Shown here piece after piece: positions 35,191 through 45,095 of a DNA stretch of 64,000 bases. The notes below the pieces were generated by a model. It did not search any database. It had not been told where the DNA came from and was given only the letters and a program-made list of their open reading frames with translations. Made by a program: the position numbers and the translations under genes. Source of the stretch: Bacteroides luhongzhouii (GTDB lineage: Bacteria > Bacteroidota > Bacteroidia > Bacteroidales > Bacteroidaceae); assembly GCF_009193295.2 (NCBI RefSeq), contig NZ_CP059973.1, positions 4,836,001 through 4,900,000 of the forward strand. Direction: 5' to 3'. Each line of letters starts with the position of its first letter. The stretch's first letter is position 1.

Positions 35191-35231
35191 AAAAAACTCC
35201 CGATGGGATTAAATTCCATCGGGAGTTTTTT
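35191..35231. terminator. bidirectional intrinsic terminator
   Basis: AAAAAACTCCCGATGG (35191-35206) pairs perfectly with CCATCGGGAGTTTTTT (35216-35231). It ends the DUF3127 gene and faces the gene at 35412 from the other side. Confidence 0.9.
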
Positions 35232-35411
35232 ATACCCTTTTCTTCCCTCAAGAAAAACAAATCTTTGTCTTCTTTTTCATCTTCAGAAGAAGAAGTTTTT
35301 TATTTATTCCTTTGTTTATAATGGGGGATGAATTTTTCTGCATATTTTACAGATTCAAATATTAAATAGCGTCTTGAAAATGTATGGAGAAAGCAGACAA
35401 ACGATGATTTT

Positions 35412-36986
35412 TTATTCTGATTTATATTTCAAAACAATATTAGGATATATCACTCCGTCTGTACAGACAAACTGAACAAAGAGGGTAAAATTATGGAAGA
35501 AATCAGCGTTACGCAGAAAGAAATCCGGTACAAAACGAACGTGATTTTCTGATTGCTGAAATATGTGGTCGAAATCCACCATCAACATAAAATGGTATGA
35601 ATCGGACAAATGATCCATGCTTGTCTGATAGGCCATCGCTCCATTGAGTACCTCACCTTTATCCAGTTGGCGAATATAATGCGACAGAGCATCCGCATCA
35701 GGAGCGAGCAACAAGCGCCCGCCATAGAATACCGCATATACATCCAAAGTTGGTTCCGCAAAACTGGTTAGTTGTTCAAACAATGTCGTTTGAGGCAACC
35801 GATAGACAAGATATGCCTTATTTACAGTATAACAATAAGTTATACGGGGAATTTTTCTTCCTTCATCCGTCGGAGCGGCATTAACAAGAGCACGAAGCAT
35901 TCGCTCGGCTTCGGCAACATCTGCCACAGCCAGGCTCAAGACTGCCGCTGCACTCTGTAAGGTATCTTCACGCTGAAAAAGACAGGCAACCAAATCCTGC
36001 CCGGCATTTTCCATCAAATAACGCGAAAACTCTTTATCTATATTTTGCACTTCGCTCGTACGGGAAACCACACCCTGCCCCTGCGCATTTCCATAAGAAA
36101 GCAGAGACGCCCAGTCCGTAATCCCCTGCCTGCTAAAACAGAAAGCTGTAGACGGCAATACCTCACCCGGAAATCCTTTTACGGATTGCTGCTGACGGAG
36201 CTGGTTTATAAACGCAAAACAAGAGTCTGCATCGTGAGTGATGCCGGAGAAATAGATGAAATCATCTTTCATCTTCATGTCAAATTCTGTCCATCCCATC
36301 ATCCCTTGCATACGGGTATAGATGGTAGCGATTGCCGCACTTTTTTTCGGAGCACGCATGCCTGCAAAGGCAGAATCATCAGCCAATGATTTTCCACTTT
36401 TATATGCATCAATAACGTTTTCAATCAGTTTTTTCTGAAAACTCAATGCCATAAAATCAGATGTCAAATAACAGGCAAGGAAATCACCGTCCGCCATCGG
36501 ATAAATGACAATTTCTTCTCCTTTGTAAACAAATGTTTTCGGCGGATAAAGTGAGGATATATATTTACGCACAAATCTGTTTACGAGTTCTTTATCTCCA
36601 TTCCCTAATCTGCAATAAAGTACTTGATTACGTTCGTTATCCGGCTCGTGGAAACTAATCAGCATTTGATTCATTTGCCGGCTCAAACCGTGGGGAGTAT
36701 CTTCTGAAAGGGCGTAAAGGCTCTGTTTCAGATAAGAAAAGAGTTTGGATACATAAAGATATTGCTGATTTTTACTACAAGTCAGATCATCTACTTCCGC
36801 TACAAATTCGAGCACATCATCAGTAACGAATACTGCTGAAGTTGTGGAGGGCACCAGTTCATAAAGATTAAAATCTTTCTGCCCTTCGGCTGCCGACAGC
36901 CTAAAAAAAGAGTACAATGCGAAACCTGAGCACAAAAGTACAACAGAAGACGTGATCGCTATTTTCACTATCGTACGAAGTTTCAT
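35412..36986 (-). CDS. conserved hypothetical membrane-anchored protein (DUF3352-like)
   Basis: A 524-residue protein with one N-terminal transmembrane helix (about 9-28, VKIAITSSVVLLCSGFALYS), after which the chain should be periplasmic. Two similar alpha/beta halves can be suspected. Motifs such as TTSAVFVTDDVLEFV near 50 and GDFLACYLTSDFMALS near 170 match what I remember of the DUF3352 family, but I cannot search for it. No catalytic motif is visible. Monocistronic between a terminator and the metallo-hydrolase gene. The function is unknown. Confidence 0.7.
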   Translation of the reverse strand: MKLRTIVKIAITSSVVLLCSGFALYSFFRLSAAEGQKDFNLYELVPSTTSAVFVTDDVLEFVAEVDDLTCSKNQQYLYVSKLFSYLKQSLYALSEDTPHGLSRQMNQMLISFHEPDNERNQVLYCRLGNGDKELVNRFVRKYISSLYPPKTFVYKGEEIVIYPMADGDFLACYLTSDFMALSFQKKLIENVIDAYKSGKSLADDSAFAGMRAPKKSAAIATIYTRMQGMMGWTEFDMKMKDDFIYFSGITHDADSCFAFINQLRQQQSVKGFPGEVLPSTAFCFSRQGITDWASLLSYGNAQGQGVVSRTSEVQNIDKEFSRYLMENAGQDLVACLFQREDTLQSAAAVLSLAVADVAEAERMLRALVNAAPTDEGRKIPRITYCYTVNKAYLVYRLPQTTLFEQLTSFAEPTLDVYAVFYGGRLLLAPDADALSHYIRQLDKGEVLNGAMAYQTSMDHLSDSYHFMLMVDFDHIFQQSENHVRFVPDFFLRNADFFHNFTLFVQFVCTDGVIYPNIVLKYKSE

Positions 36987-37069
36987 AATATTCGCTGTTT
37001 ATCGGCTAGGTGCAAAAATAATAATTTCTACAAAGAAAACAAAACTTTTGCTAAAAATTTCACCAATAA

Positions 37070-37828
37070 TCAAAGATAGATATCCAATCCGTCAAACGCC
37101 AGGTGAATATTTTCCGGAAGGCCCTTTTCAACCTCCGCATGCAAGCCTATATCATGACTCATATGTATAAAGTATGTCTTCTTTGCCTGAATACGCCGTG
37201 CCACCGCCAATGCTTCTTCCAAATTTTGGTGAGTAGGATGCGAGGCGATGCGAAGTGCATTCACTACCAAAACATCTATTCCTGCCAATTGTTCATAAGA
37301 TTCTTCGGGCATGATCAGCATATCAGTGATATAACCCAACTGCCCGATACGATATCCCAGAATCGGCAGTCGGCCATGCATCACACGCAGAGGAAGCACT
37401 TCCGTGTGGTTTATAGAAAAGGATTGCCCCACCGAAATTTCCTGCAAAGGAATATCAGGAACACCCGGATAACGATGATCAACAAAGCAATAGGGCATGC
37501 GCAAACGCAATCCTTGCGCTACATAATCTTCCGCATAAATAGGCACGGAACCGAACCGGCAAAACGGACGTAAATCGTCCAGTCCGCCTACATGGTCATA
37601 ATGTTCGTGCGTAATGAGCACACCATCTATCCTCTCAAAAGGGAGATGCAATACCTGTGTCCGAAAATCGGGACCACAATCTATCAGAATCCGCGCGTCA
37701 TCGGTCTCCACAATAGCAGATGCACGCAATCGATTATCTTTCGGATCGGAAGAAGTACAAACCGGACATGTACAGCCGATTTGAGGCACTCCCGTCGATG
37801 TTCCACTTCCTATAATTCTTACTTTCAC
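37070..37828 (-). CDS. metallo-beta-lactamase-fold hydrolase, PhnP-like
   Basis: This 252-residue protein has the PhnP-type start GSGTSTGVPQIGCTCPVCTS (residues 7-26), whose cysteines bind an extra zinc ion in PhnP, and the metal-binding HEHYDHVGGLDDL (His-x-His-x-Asp-His) near 74-86. The distal histidines are in YFIHMSHDIG near 222. PhnP cleaves cyclic phosphates, but stand-alone homologues like this often have other phosphodiester or lipoyl-ester substrates. It lies 10 bases downstream of murB and is probably co-transcribed. Confidence 0.85.
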   Translation of the reverse strand: MKVRIIGSGTSTGVPQIGCTCPVCTSSDPKDNRLRASAIVETDDARILIDCGPDFRTQVLHLPFERIDGVLITHEHYDHVGGLDDLRPFCRFGSVPIYAEDYVAQGLRLRMPYCFVDHRYPGVPDIPLQEISVGQSFSINHTEVLPLRVMHGRLPILGYRIGQLGYITDMLIMPEESYEQLAGIDVLVVNALRIASHPTHQNLEEALAVARRIQAKKTYFIHMSHDIGLHAEVEKGLPENIHLAFDGLDIYL

Positions 37829-37838
37829 TTATTAATTC

Positions 37839-38831
37839 TCAATTTATTAAGTTGACCTCCGGATGGATATCTATGCCGAACTTCTCACGAACAGAAGCCC
37901 GAACCGCATCTGAAAGTGCAATAATATCACTACCTTTTGCTCCGCCACGGTTCACCAGCACCAGTGCTTGTTTATCATGCACGGCAGCCGGTCCCAAGGC
38001 TTTTCCTTTCCAGCCGCATTGATCGATCATCCACCCTGCCGGAATCTTTACGCGACCGTCGGCCAGTTCATAATAGGGTATGCGGGGATATTCCTGTTGC
38101 AAAGCTTCCAGTTTTTCTTTCGGCACAATAGGGTTCATAAAGAAACTGCCGGCATTACCCAACACTTTCGGATCGGGCAGCTTACTCTCGCGGATATCAA
38201 TAATCACTTTCCGGATAACAGACAGGGTCAACGACGGATATTTTTCAAGTTCCTGACGAATGGTGCCATAGTCTAACGTATAATGCTCTTCTTTACTTAG
38301 CCGGAAACGGACATAAGTAACAAAAGCCGACTTGTTTTCCGGACGTTTAAAGATGCTGTTGCGGTAGATATATCCACATTCCTCTACTGAATAAACATGT
38401 TCTTCAGCTCGAATGTTCACCGTTTCCACAGCCGTTATCAGGTCTTTCACCTCAACGCCATAGGCTCCGATATTTTGCACCGCACTCGCCCCCACCTCAC
38501 CGGGAATCAGCGACAGGTTCTCCGCTCCATACCATCCATGCTCTACACAATAGGCTACAAAGTCATCCCATACTACCCCTGCTCCCACTCGCACTGATAC
38601 AGAGTGAGCATCTTCTTCTGTCACTTCGATTCCTTCAATGCGGGAATGTAATATCAGCCCGTCGTAATCTTTGGTAAACAACAGGTTACTGCCGCCACCA
38701 ATATGCAAAAAAGGTGTCGTAACGGCACCTTGCGCAATCAGTTTCTTCAGTTCTTCAACCGAAGTGTACTCTAAAAAACGAGCGGCATTGACATCGATGC
38801 CGAATGTATTGTAGGGTAAAAGAGAATACAT
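37839..38831 (-). CDS. murB: UDP-N-acetylenolpyruvoylglucosamine reductase
   Basis: This 330-residue FAD-dependent reductase has the FAD-binding stretch [18 protein letters not shown] near 42-59, [11 protein letters not shown] near 122, the YRNSIFKRP segment near 160, the catalytic serine in [11 protein letters not shown] near 225, and [13 protein letters not shown] near 262. Together these mark MurB of the type with the extended C-terminus. It reduces UDP-GlcNAc-enolpyruvate to UDP-MurNAc in peptidoglycan precursor synthesis. It is followed by the PhnP-like gene. Confidence 0.96.
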   Translation of the reverse strand: MYSLLPYNTFGIDVNAARFLEYTSVEELKKLIAQGAVTTPFLHIGGGSNLLFTKDYDGLILHSRIEGIEVTEEDAHSVSVRVGAGVVWDDFVAYCVEHGWYGAENLSLIPGEVGASAVQNIGAYGVEVKDLITAVETVNIRAEEHVYSVEECGYIYRNSIFKRPENKSAFVTYVRFRLSKEEHYTLDYGTIRQELEKYPSLTLSVIRKVIIDIRESKLPDPKVLGNAGSFFMNPIVPKEKLEALQQEYPRIPYYELADGRVKIPAGWMIDQCGWKGKALGPAAVHDKQALVLVNRGGAKGSDIIALSDAVRASVREKFGIDIHPEVNLIN

Positions 38832-38929
38832 ATATTTTTAATTATAAGTTATATCGTTATTCGTTATAAGCCGACAAACACAGTTATATCATTGACAGCA
38901 AAGCTATTTATAGCGTATTACAACCTGTA

Positions 38930-39778
38930 TCAAATGCTTGTATCTTCAAACTTATATAATTCCCATTCTCCGGCTTTGCGACGGAAATAGAGGATATTGG
39001 AAAAACCATTACCGATACCTTTCAATGCCAGGATTTTCGTTGGCGAATCATCGTCATTCCGCTGTCCGTAATTGATATTAGAAAGACGATCGGCAGGAAG
39101 TCCCGGTTTAAAAGCGAACCACTGATTAAGATCAAGGGTGGTCTCCAGAATAGAGAAATCATCATCCGGATCGGTGGTTACAAAAGCCAGAGGCTCACAC
39201 ACGCGCTTACTCTGAAAAAGACTATCTGCGGCAAAATGTCCGAAAAACTCTACAAAATTTTCATTATCACTTTGCTCAATGGAACGCAAATTAATTGCCT
39301 CCAGCATCCATGCACCTTTGATACGTTCAAAATAGTATCTTTTTACCATTCGTGTTTTCACGAACATCCACTCTACCTGCACGGAAGTGAGAGAGGTGTC
39401 TCCTACTAAATCCATATCTTCTTCTCTATCAAACAGAAGCGTATAGTAATGCTGTTTGGTAAACAAATCATCATGCTTCCAGTTACGCTCTTCGATATTC
39501 GATTTCTCATCTCCATTGTAGTAGGGCAACGGAAATTTCACGCGCTGGCGCTGTAACACGTCATCAGAAGCAAAATTGTAGATAAAATCATCGAAAGATT
39601 CATCCGCCTGTATAGGTTGCGGATCTTCCGGCGATTCACCACGGTGGATAGAATCGGCTATCTGCCGAATAGAATCCACTTCTTTAGTAATGGATGCGAA
39701 GGGGTCGATGTTTGTTTTCTTGTTTCCACAAGCGCCCAGTATACCGAGCAGCATGACCCCTGCAATTAGTTTTTTCAT
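38930..39778 (-). CDS. DUF4348-type lipoprotein
   Basis: A 282-residue lipoprotein with signal MKKLIAGVMLLGILGAC (lipobox LGAC, Cys17). The mature protein is acidic, with no repeats and no known catalytic motif. The DDFIYNFASDDVLQRQRVKFPLP and FVEFFGHFAADSLFQSKRV stretches, two similar blocks about 100 residues apart, fit the duplicated domain I recall for DUF4348. It is probably on the outer membrane's periplasmic face. It shares a base with the upstream threonine dehydrogenase gene stop/start (39778), so the two are co-transcribed. Confidence 0.75.
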   Translation of the reverse strand: MKKLIAGVMLLGILGACGNKKTNIDPFASITKEVDSIRQIADSIHRGESPEDPQPIQADESFDDFIYNFASDDVLQRQRVKFPLPYYNGDEKSNIEERNWKHDDLFTKQHYYTLLFDREEDMDLVGDTSLTSVQVEWMFVKTRMVKRYYFERIKGAWMLEAINLRSIEQSDNENFVEFFGHFAADSLFQSKRVCEPLAFVTTDPDDDFSILETTLDLNQWFAFKPGLPADRLSNINYGQRNDDDSPTKILALKGIGNGFSNILYFRRKAGEWELYKFEDTSI

Positions 39779-40731
39779 TATTTTAGTTTCTCTCTTAACT
39801 TTTCAAGCATATCCACCGTCATGCTTTCCAAATTGTAGGCCGGCTTCCATCCCCACTCTTCACGAGCGCAGGTGTCATCCAGGCTATCAGGCCAGCTATC
39901 GGCAATGCGCTGTTTCAAAGGATCTATGTCATAGATCATCTCAAACTGCGGTACATGCTTCTTGATAGCCTGATAAATCGTCTCCGGATCGAAACTCATA
40001 GAGGCGATATTGAAAGCATTGCGGTGTATCAATCTTGTCGGATCAGCTTCCATCAGTGTGATTGCTGCGTTCAGTGCATCCGGCATGTACATCATATCCA
40101 TCAGAGTGCCTTGCTTAATGGGGCACACAAATTTTTCTCCTTTCACCGCCGAATAATAAATATCGACAGCATAATCGGTCGTACCTCCTCCCGGAGGGGT
40201 CACATTCGAAATAATGCCCGGAAAACGGACAGCACGGGTATCGACACCATATTTATTAAAATAGTAATCACTTAGCAACTCGGTCGTTACCTTAGTGACT
40301 CCATACATGGTACGCGGACGCTGAATAGTATCCTGCGGTGTTTTCGTATGAGGCGTACTAGCGCCAAACGAACCGATAGAACTCGGAGTAAACACTGCAC
40401 ATCCTTGTTCGCGTGCCACTTCCAGCACATTCCATAATCCATCGATACCTATTTTCCAAGCCAGCTTGGGTTTCGATTCGGCAACTACGGACAGTAGAGC
40501 AGCCAAATTATAAATTGTATCAATGTGATACTCTTTTACCACAGATGCAATCACCTCTCCATCCGTTACATCAGCAATTGCCGACGGTCCGGACTCCTTT
40601 AATTCCCCTTTAGGCTCTGCACCTGGGATATAACCTGCTACAACATTTGCATTTCCGTAACGTTTACGTAGCTCCATCGTTAGCTCCGACCCTATCTGTC
40701 CGGTAGCTCCAATAATCAAAATGTGTTTCAT
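39778..40731 (-). CDS. SDR-type L-threonine 3-dehydrogenase
   Basis: This 317-residue extended SDR has the Rossmann motif IIGATGQIGSEL (residues 6-17), the VFTPSSIGSFG stretch near 115 and the catalytic MYGVTK (Tyr-x3-Lys) near 145. It resembles short-chain threonine dehydrogenases, with the TPPGGGTTDYAVDIYY block near 178 that is specific to this subfamily. The product 2-amino-3-ketobutyrate is the substrate of Kbl, whose gene is divergently transcribed across a 136-base promoter region. That pairing strongly supports the call over other sugar epimerases. Confidence 0.9.
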   Translation of the reverse strand: MKHILIIGATGQIGSELTMELRKRYGNANVVAGYIPGAEPKGELKESGPSAIADVTDGEVIASVVKEYHIDTIYNLAALLSVVAESKPKLAWKIGIDGLWNVLEVAREQGCAVFTPSSIGSFGASTPHTKTPQDTIQRPRTMYGVTKVTTELLSDYYFNKYGVDTRAVRFPGIISNVTPPGGGTTDYAVDIYYSAVKGEKFVCPIKQGTLMDMMYMPDALNAAITLMEADPTRLIHRNAFNIASMSFDPETIYQAIKKHVPQFEMIYDIDPLKQRIADSWPDSLDDTCAREEWGWKPAYNLESMTVDMLEKLREKLK

Positions 40732-40867
40732 TTTTTCTTTTGACTTAGAATATCAAGCTTAAATAGTGCGCAAAGTAAGCACTTTTTTTTCAGATTTTAA
40801 TCAAAAAGACATTGTTATTCCAAGAAAAATTGTGTCCTTTGCAATATAACTTAATCACCCAAACACT
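40732..40867. promoter_or_regulatory. divergent promoter region of the threonine degradation pair
   Basis: For the rightward gene, TGTCCTTTG lies about 30 bases before the ATG; for the leftward gene, TTACTTTG is present on the minus strand near 40775. Both resemble the -7 consensus with one deviation. No operator is recognised. Confidence 0.5.
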
Positions 40868-42061
40868 ATGTACGGTAAAATGCAAGAATATCTCTGCCAA
40901 ACATTGGCTGAAATCAAGGAAGCCGGACTTTATAAAGAAGAACGACTGATTGAAAGTGCGCAGCAAGCTGCCATCACTGTAAAAGGCAAGGAAGTGCTGA
41001 ACTTCTGCGCAAATAATTACTTAGGATTATCCAATCACCCCCGATTGATTAAGGCTTCGCAGGAAATGATGAATAACCGTGGCTACGGAATGTCGTCTGT
41101 CCGCTTCATTTGTGGAACGCAAGATATACACAAAGAACTGGAAGCTGCCATCTCGGAGTATTTCCAGACGGAAGACACAATCTTGTATGCCGCTTGTTTC
41201 GACGCTAACGGCGGTGTATTCGAACCGCTTTTCTCTGAAGAGGATGCCATTATCTCGGATTCTCTGAACCATGCTTCTATCATTGACGGAGTACGTCTTT
41301 GCAAGGCAAAGCGTTACCGCTATGCCAACGCTGACATGAAGGACTTGGAAAGATGTCTGCAAGAAGCACAGGCACAACGTTTCCGCATTGTTGTGACGGA
41401 CGGTGTGTTCTCTATGGACGGCAATGTAGCTCCAATGGATCAGATTTGCGATCTTGCCGAGAAATATGATGCGCTGGTAATGGTGGATGAGTCTCATTCT
41501 GCCGGTGTGGTAGGCGCCACAGGGCATGGAGTAAGCGAGTTGTATAAGACTCATGGACGGGTAGATATTTATACCGGAACTCTGGGAAAGGCTTTTGGCG
41601 GTGCACTGGGAGGTTTCACTACCGGTCGTAAAGAGATTATCGATTTACTTCGTCAACGCAGTCGCCCGTATCTGTTCTCGAATTCTTTGGCTCCAGGTAT
41701 CATTGGTGCCAGTCTTGAAGTTTTCAAGATGCTGAAAGAGAGCAATGCATTGCATGATAAGCTCGTCGAGAATGTAAACTACTTCCGCGATAAGATGACG
41801 GCTGCCGGATTTGATATCAAACCGACACAAAGCGCTATCTGTGCCGTTATGTTGTATGACGCGAAGTTGTCCCAGATTTACGCTGCACGTATGCAGGAGG
41901 AAGGCATCTATGTGACAGGCTTCTATTATCCGGTAGTGCCGAAAGATCAGGCACGCATCCGTGTGCAAATTTCTGCAGGTCACGAAAAAGCACATCTTGA
42001 TAAGTGTATCGCTGCCTTTATCAAGGTAGGCAAAGATCTTAATGTGCTGAAAGCGGAATAA
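40868..42061 (+). CDS. kbl: glycine C-acetyltransferase (2-amino-3-ketobutyrate CoA ligase)
   Basis: This 397-residue PLP enzyme of the alpha-oxoamine synthase family carries NFCANNYLGLSNHP near 42-55, FDANGGVFEPL near 118, SLNHASIIDG near 137, VDESHSAGVVG near 207, and the PLP lysine in TGTLGKAFGGALGG near 243. It cleaves 2-amino-3-ketobutyrate with CoA to glycine and acetyl-CoA. It is divergent from the threonine dehydrogenase gene and followed by a palindromic repeat. A second ATG (codon 4) would change only the first residues. Confidence 0.95.
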   Translation: MYGKMQEYLCQTLAEIKEAGLYKEERLIESAQQAAITVKGKEVLNFCANNYLGLSNHPRLIKASQEMMNNRGYGMSSVRFICGTQDIHKELEAAISEYFQTEDTILYAACFDANGGVFEPLFSEEDAIISDSLNHASIIDGVRLCKAKRYRYANADMKDLERCLQEAQAQRFRIVVTDGVFSMDGNVAPMDQICDLAEKYDALVMVDESHSAGVVGATGHGVSELYKTHGRVDIYTGTLGKAFGGALGGFTTGRKEIIDLLRQRSRPYLFSNSLAPGIIGASLEVFKMLKESNALHDKLVENVNYFRDKMTAAGFDIKPTQSAICAVMLYDAKLSQIYAARMQEEGIYVTGFYYPVVPKDQARIRVQISAGHEKAHLDKCIAAFIKVGKDLNVLKAE

Positions 42062-42091
42062 TTCCGGAGCAAGGTTTACTTGCAGAATCCA

Positions 42092-42182
42092 TTTTTAGGC
42101 ACGGATCACACGAATTACGCTGTTGCTTTATGCAAGCATATTTCTAAAAACCGTAAAATCCGTGTAATCCGTGCCTAAAAAA
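42092..42182. repeat. 28-bp imperfect palindrome after kbl
   Basis: TTTTTAGGCACGGATCACAC (42092-42111, extending to ATTACG at 42119) pairs with the inverse at 42152-42181 (cgtaaaatccgtgtaatccg and TGCCTAAAAA), with few mismatches and a loop of about 32 bases. The A/T ends make it a plausible terminator of kbl. Like the palindrome at 33418 it looks like a dispersed Bacteroides intergenic repeat. Confidence 0.75.
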
Positions 42183-42236
42183 TACTCTTTTATAAAATGA
42201 CTTTTGAACCGCTACTTGACTATAAAAAAATAGATT

Positions 42237-42644
42237 ATGGAAGAACTGACTCTCACTACTCCTGCCCTGCTTTTCTCGGCAGTTTCTTTGATATTATTGG
42301 CTTATACCAACCGTTTCTTATCTTATGCCCAACTTGTGCGCCAACTGCGTGACCGCTACATGGAGAACCCTTCGGATATCACCGAAGCGCAAATCGAGAA
42401 TCTACGGAAACGATTGAATCTGACCCGTACGATGCAGGGACTAGGTATTGCAAGCCTTTTTCTCTGCGTAGTCAGTATGTTCCTGATCTATATCGGGCTG
42501 CAATTATTTTCTGCTTATGTATTCGGATTGGCATTGATTTTGCTGATAGCCTCTTTAGGCGTATCTTTCCGCGAAATACAGATTTCCACCCGTTCACTGG
42601 AGATTTACTTGGGAACGATGGAGAAAGGGAAAAATAAAAAATAA
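42237..42644 (+). CDS. DUF2721 small membrane protein
   Basis: A 135-residue protein with an N-terminal helix (about 8-25, TPALLFSAVSLILLAYTNRFL), a charged middle (LRDRYMENPSDITEAQIENLRKR) and two C-terminal helices (about 68-112). This three-helix order with a conserved RxxxL...L..R middle matches what I recall of the DUF2721 family. It should be an inner-membrane protein of unknown function. Its 3' end converges with the sensor kinase gene with only 32 bases between. Confidence 0.75.
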   Translation: MEELTLTTPALLFSAVSLILLAYTNRFLSYAQLVRQLRDRYMENPSDITEAQIENLRKRLNLTRTMQGLGIASLFLCVVSMFLIYIGLQLFSAYVFGLALILLIASLGVSFREIQISTRSLEIYLGTMEKGKNKK

Positions 42645-42676
42645 GATTAATGTATTTCCGTTGAAGTTTATCATTA

Positions 42677-44941
42677 TCAAGATACCACCCGACAAGGAAG
42701 GATGACCGTAAAGCGGCTTCCCTTGCCTATTTCGGACTTGAGTTCGATCTTTCCACCCAGCTTCTCTATTATCACCTGACAAATAGAAAGTCCCAATCCT
42801 GCTCCCTGCGAGAATTCGTTTTGTTTGTAGAAACGGCTGAAAATCATTCGTTGTTCTTCTCGTGGAATCCCTCTTCCGGTATCTTCTACATAAATCTGTA
42901 CTTTGCCTTCATCCGGCAGATAGTTATATCCTAACTTGATATATCCGGTTTCTGTAAACTTACCGGCGTTATTCAGGAAGTTTGTCAGCACTTGTATCAA
43001 ACGTTCTCTGTCCACGTTGATTTCCAAAGGAGTATCATCCACTTCTTTCAGGAATTCCAGACGTGGGGCAATCAGCACTTGGTGTGTCATATAGACATCG
43101 TCAATCAACTCTTTCACCTTGCACTTCTTGAATGAGAAAGACATATATCCTGATTCGATACGGGAAAGTTCCAGGATATCATTAATCAGCTTGAGCAATA
43201 ACTCACTGTTCTTATTAATAGTACTGATATACTCTTCGCGTTCTACGGAAGTCAATCCTTCTTCCAATGCCAGTATATTGGCAAAGCCTACGATTGAATT
43301 AAGTGGAGTACGTATCTCATGGCTCATATTTGCGAGGAATGATTGTTTCAATTCCGCCTTTTCAGCCAATAAGCGTGCAGCTTCCAACTCCTCTTCACGG
43401 TCTTTTATATCCTGCACATTCAGCAACAAACCTGCGGTTTTATATTCGCCTCCGGGTAGCTGTTTGGTGGTATAACGGAACTCCCACCACTGATAGCCTT
43501 TGCCGTCAAAGTTACAAAGCTCCTGCACAATTTTTTTATGAGCACTTTTCAGATTTCGCCAGTTGAACTTCACTCCCTCCCAATGATCGGGATGGATAAA
43601 ACTCATGAATTCTTTATACGAAAGTTGTCTAGGATTTAGCCCTTGTGAACACCAGAATGCATCTTCAAAAACAAAACGACCGTTATCCAATCTCCAGGCA
43701 TACGTCATTCCACCCTCAATGGCTAATGACAATGTTTCTTTTTCATCAGCCAATGCTATAAGAGCCTGTTTTTTCCTCATCTGTTCCCGAAGGTATAGCC
43801 ACCAAAGAGAAGCAAAAAGTAAAATCAGGAAAAGAACAAATGAAACGACTAGGGCTCCCCACAAAAATGGGTATTCGTCTCTGAACGGAATATTGATAAT
43901 ACGATATTTAGCAGGAATACTTTCTTTACTCAAGCCTATTTGCGTCATTGTATTCCAATCTACAACATATTCTTTCTGGCTTTCAACAATAGGCATGTCC
44001 GACGGGATTGCGCCATGCAATATACGAACGGCAGCTTTCACCTCTTCTTCCACCTGAATAGGCAACGAAGTGATGTATCCGCCCAGCAATTTCTCACCAA
44101 ATCCAAAAGCTTCATTGATGGCTGTCAGACTGGGACTGCCACAGATGCTTCCAATATTAATGGTGGTGTAATCACGTTTCAACTGAATGTAGCATTGATC
44201 GCGATAGCTTCTGTTCAACACCCACATAAAGGTAGCGTCCGAATGGTTTCTGGCATTACGTAAAGGAATAGCCATAAAACGAGTATAACCTTCTTCCTGC
44301 GTCAAACGTATCTGTTCTTCAGGAGAAAGTTCGGGGTTATCAATAAATCCGGTCACTTTATGACCTTTAAACTGTTCCTTTGCGTCTCTTCTGATTTGTT
44401 TATCGATATAAGTGGTATCGAGCATGGTAAACAACCGGACATGCTTACCGAAAAGTTCTTTTGCCACACTGATATTCTCATTAAAGGCGATTTTATCATG
44501 GAAACCCGTCACATTAGGATGGCGTTTCAACAATCCCCAATTCGGGTAATTGACACCACCAAATACCACAGGTACTTCTTTGCCCAACTGAACCCCACAT
44601 TTCATCAATGAATAGGTAGCTTGATCTTCATTCACCAGAATCACTTCCGGTCGCCAGTCTTTCGAAACGGAATCAACCAGGAAGCGCATTCGCTCCAACT
44701 CCGGTTCTTCCCAATAAGACTCACAATCTAAATAAACGGTACGAATATCAGCATCTATTTTTTCTTTCTCAAATTGCTCGGCTATCATCCGGTTAAATTC
44801 CGGATAAGCTGTGTAAGTCTCCTCATAAGAGTGGATAACTAGAATACGTCGTTCTTCTTTTTGAGAACAACTACTCACCCCAAAAAGGAGCAATAAAAAT
44901 ATAGGGAGCAATCTGAAAATTCCTCTATTCACATCATTCAT
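42677..44941 (-). CDS. hybrid-input sensor histidine kinase with periplasmic ABC-substrate-binding-like domain
   Basis: This 754-residue protein has a lipobox-like signal (LLFGVSSC, Cys25). A periplasmic domain of the ABC sugar/amino-acid binding-protein type covers about 32-325. A transmembrane helix lies at 361-384, a PAS-like domain at about 403-515, and HisKA with the phospho-acceptor His541 (NMSHEIRTPLNS) follows. The HATPase domain has N-box 650-660, DTGRG 687-691 and GAGLGL 713-718. It senses an extracytoplasmic ligand and phosphorylates a response regulator. No regulator is encoded next to it, so its partner is unlinked. Confidence 0.92.
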   Translation of the reverse strand: MNDVNRGIFRLLPIFLLLLFGVSSCSQKEERRILVIHSYEETYTAYPEFNRMIAEQFEKEKIDADIRTVYLDCESYWEEPELERMRFLVDSVSKDWRPEVILVNEDQATYSLMKCGVQLGKEVPVVFGGVNYPNWGLLKRHPNVTGFHDKIAFNENISVAKELFGKHVRLFTMLDTTYIDKQIRRDAKEQFKGHKVTGFIDNPELSPEEQIRLTQEEGYTRFMAIPLRNARNHSDATFMWVLNRSYRDQCYIQLKRDYTTINIGSICGSPSLTAINEAFGFGEKLLGGYITSLPIQVEEEVKAAVRILHGAIPSDMPIVESQKEYVVDWNTMTQIGLSKESIPAKYRIINIPFRDEYPFLWGALVVSFVLFLILLFASLWWLYLREQMRKKQALIALADEKETLSLAIEGGMTYAWRLDNGRFVFEDAFWCSQGLNPRQLSYKEFMSFIHPDHWEGVKFNWRNLKSAHKKIVQELCNFDGKGYQWWEFRYTTKQLPGGEYKTAGLLLNVQDIKDREEELEAARLLAEKAELKQSFLANMSHEIRTPLNSIVGFANILALEEGLTSVEREEYISTINKNSELLLKLINDILELSRIESGYMSFSFKKCKVKELIDDVYMTHQVLIAPRLEFLKEVDDTPLEINVDRERLIQVLTNFLNNAGKFTETGYIKLGYNYLPDEGKVQIYVEDTGRGIPREEQRMIFSRFYKQNEFSQGAGLGLSICQVIIEKLGGKIELKSEIGKGSRFTVILPCRVVS

Positions 44942-45018
44942 TTATAATAATCGGGATTAATTTCTCTCTGACTCGTAATACAAAGGTAGTTTATTTTCGA
45001 ACATAAGCCAAATAAGTG

Positions 45019-45058
45019 AAAAAAAAGAAGCTGTCTGAACAGAAATTCAGGCAGCTTC
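45019..45058 (-). terminator. terminator of the ferritin gene
   Basis: On the minus strand GAAGCTGCCTGAA and TTCAGACAGCTTC form a 13-bp stem with one mismatch, followed by eight T residues (45019-45026 read on the minus strand). It lies 37 bases after the ferritin stop codon. Confidence 0.85.
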
Positions 45059-45095
45059 TATCTATATAAAGAACTATTTTTTCAGAGTAGCATCA

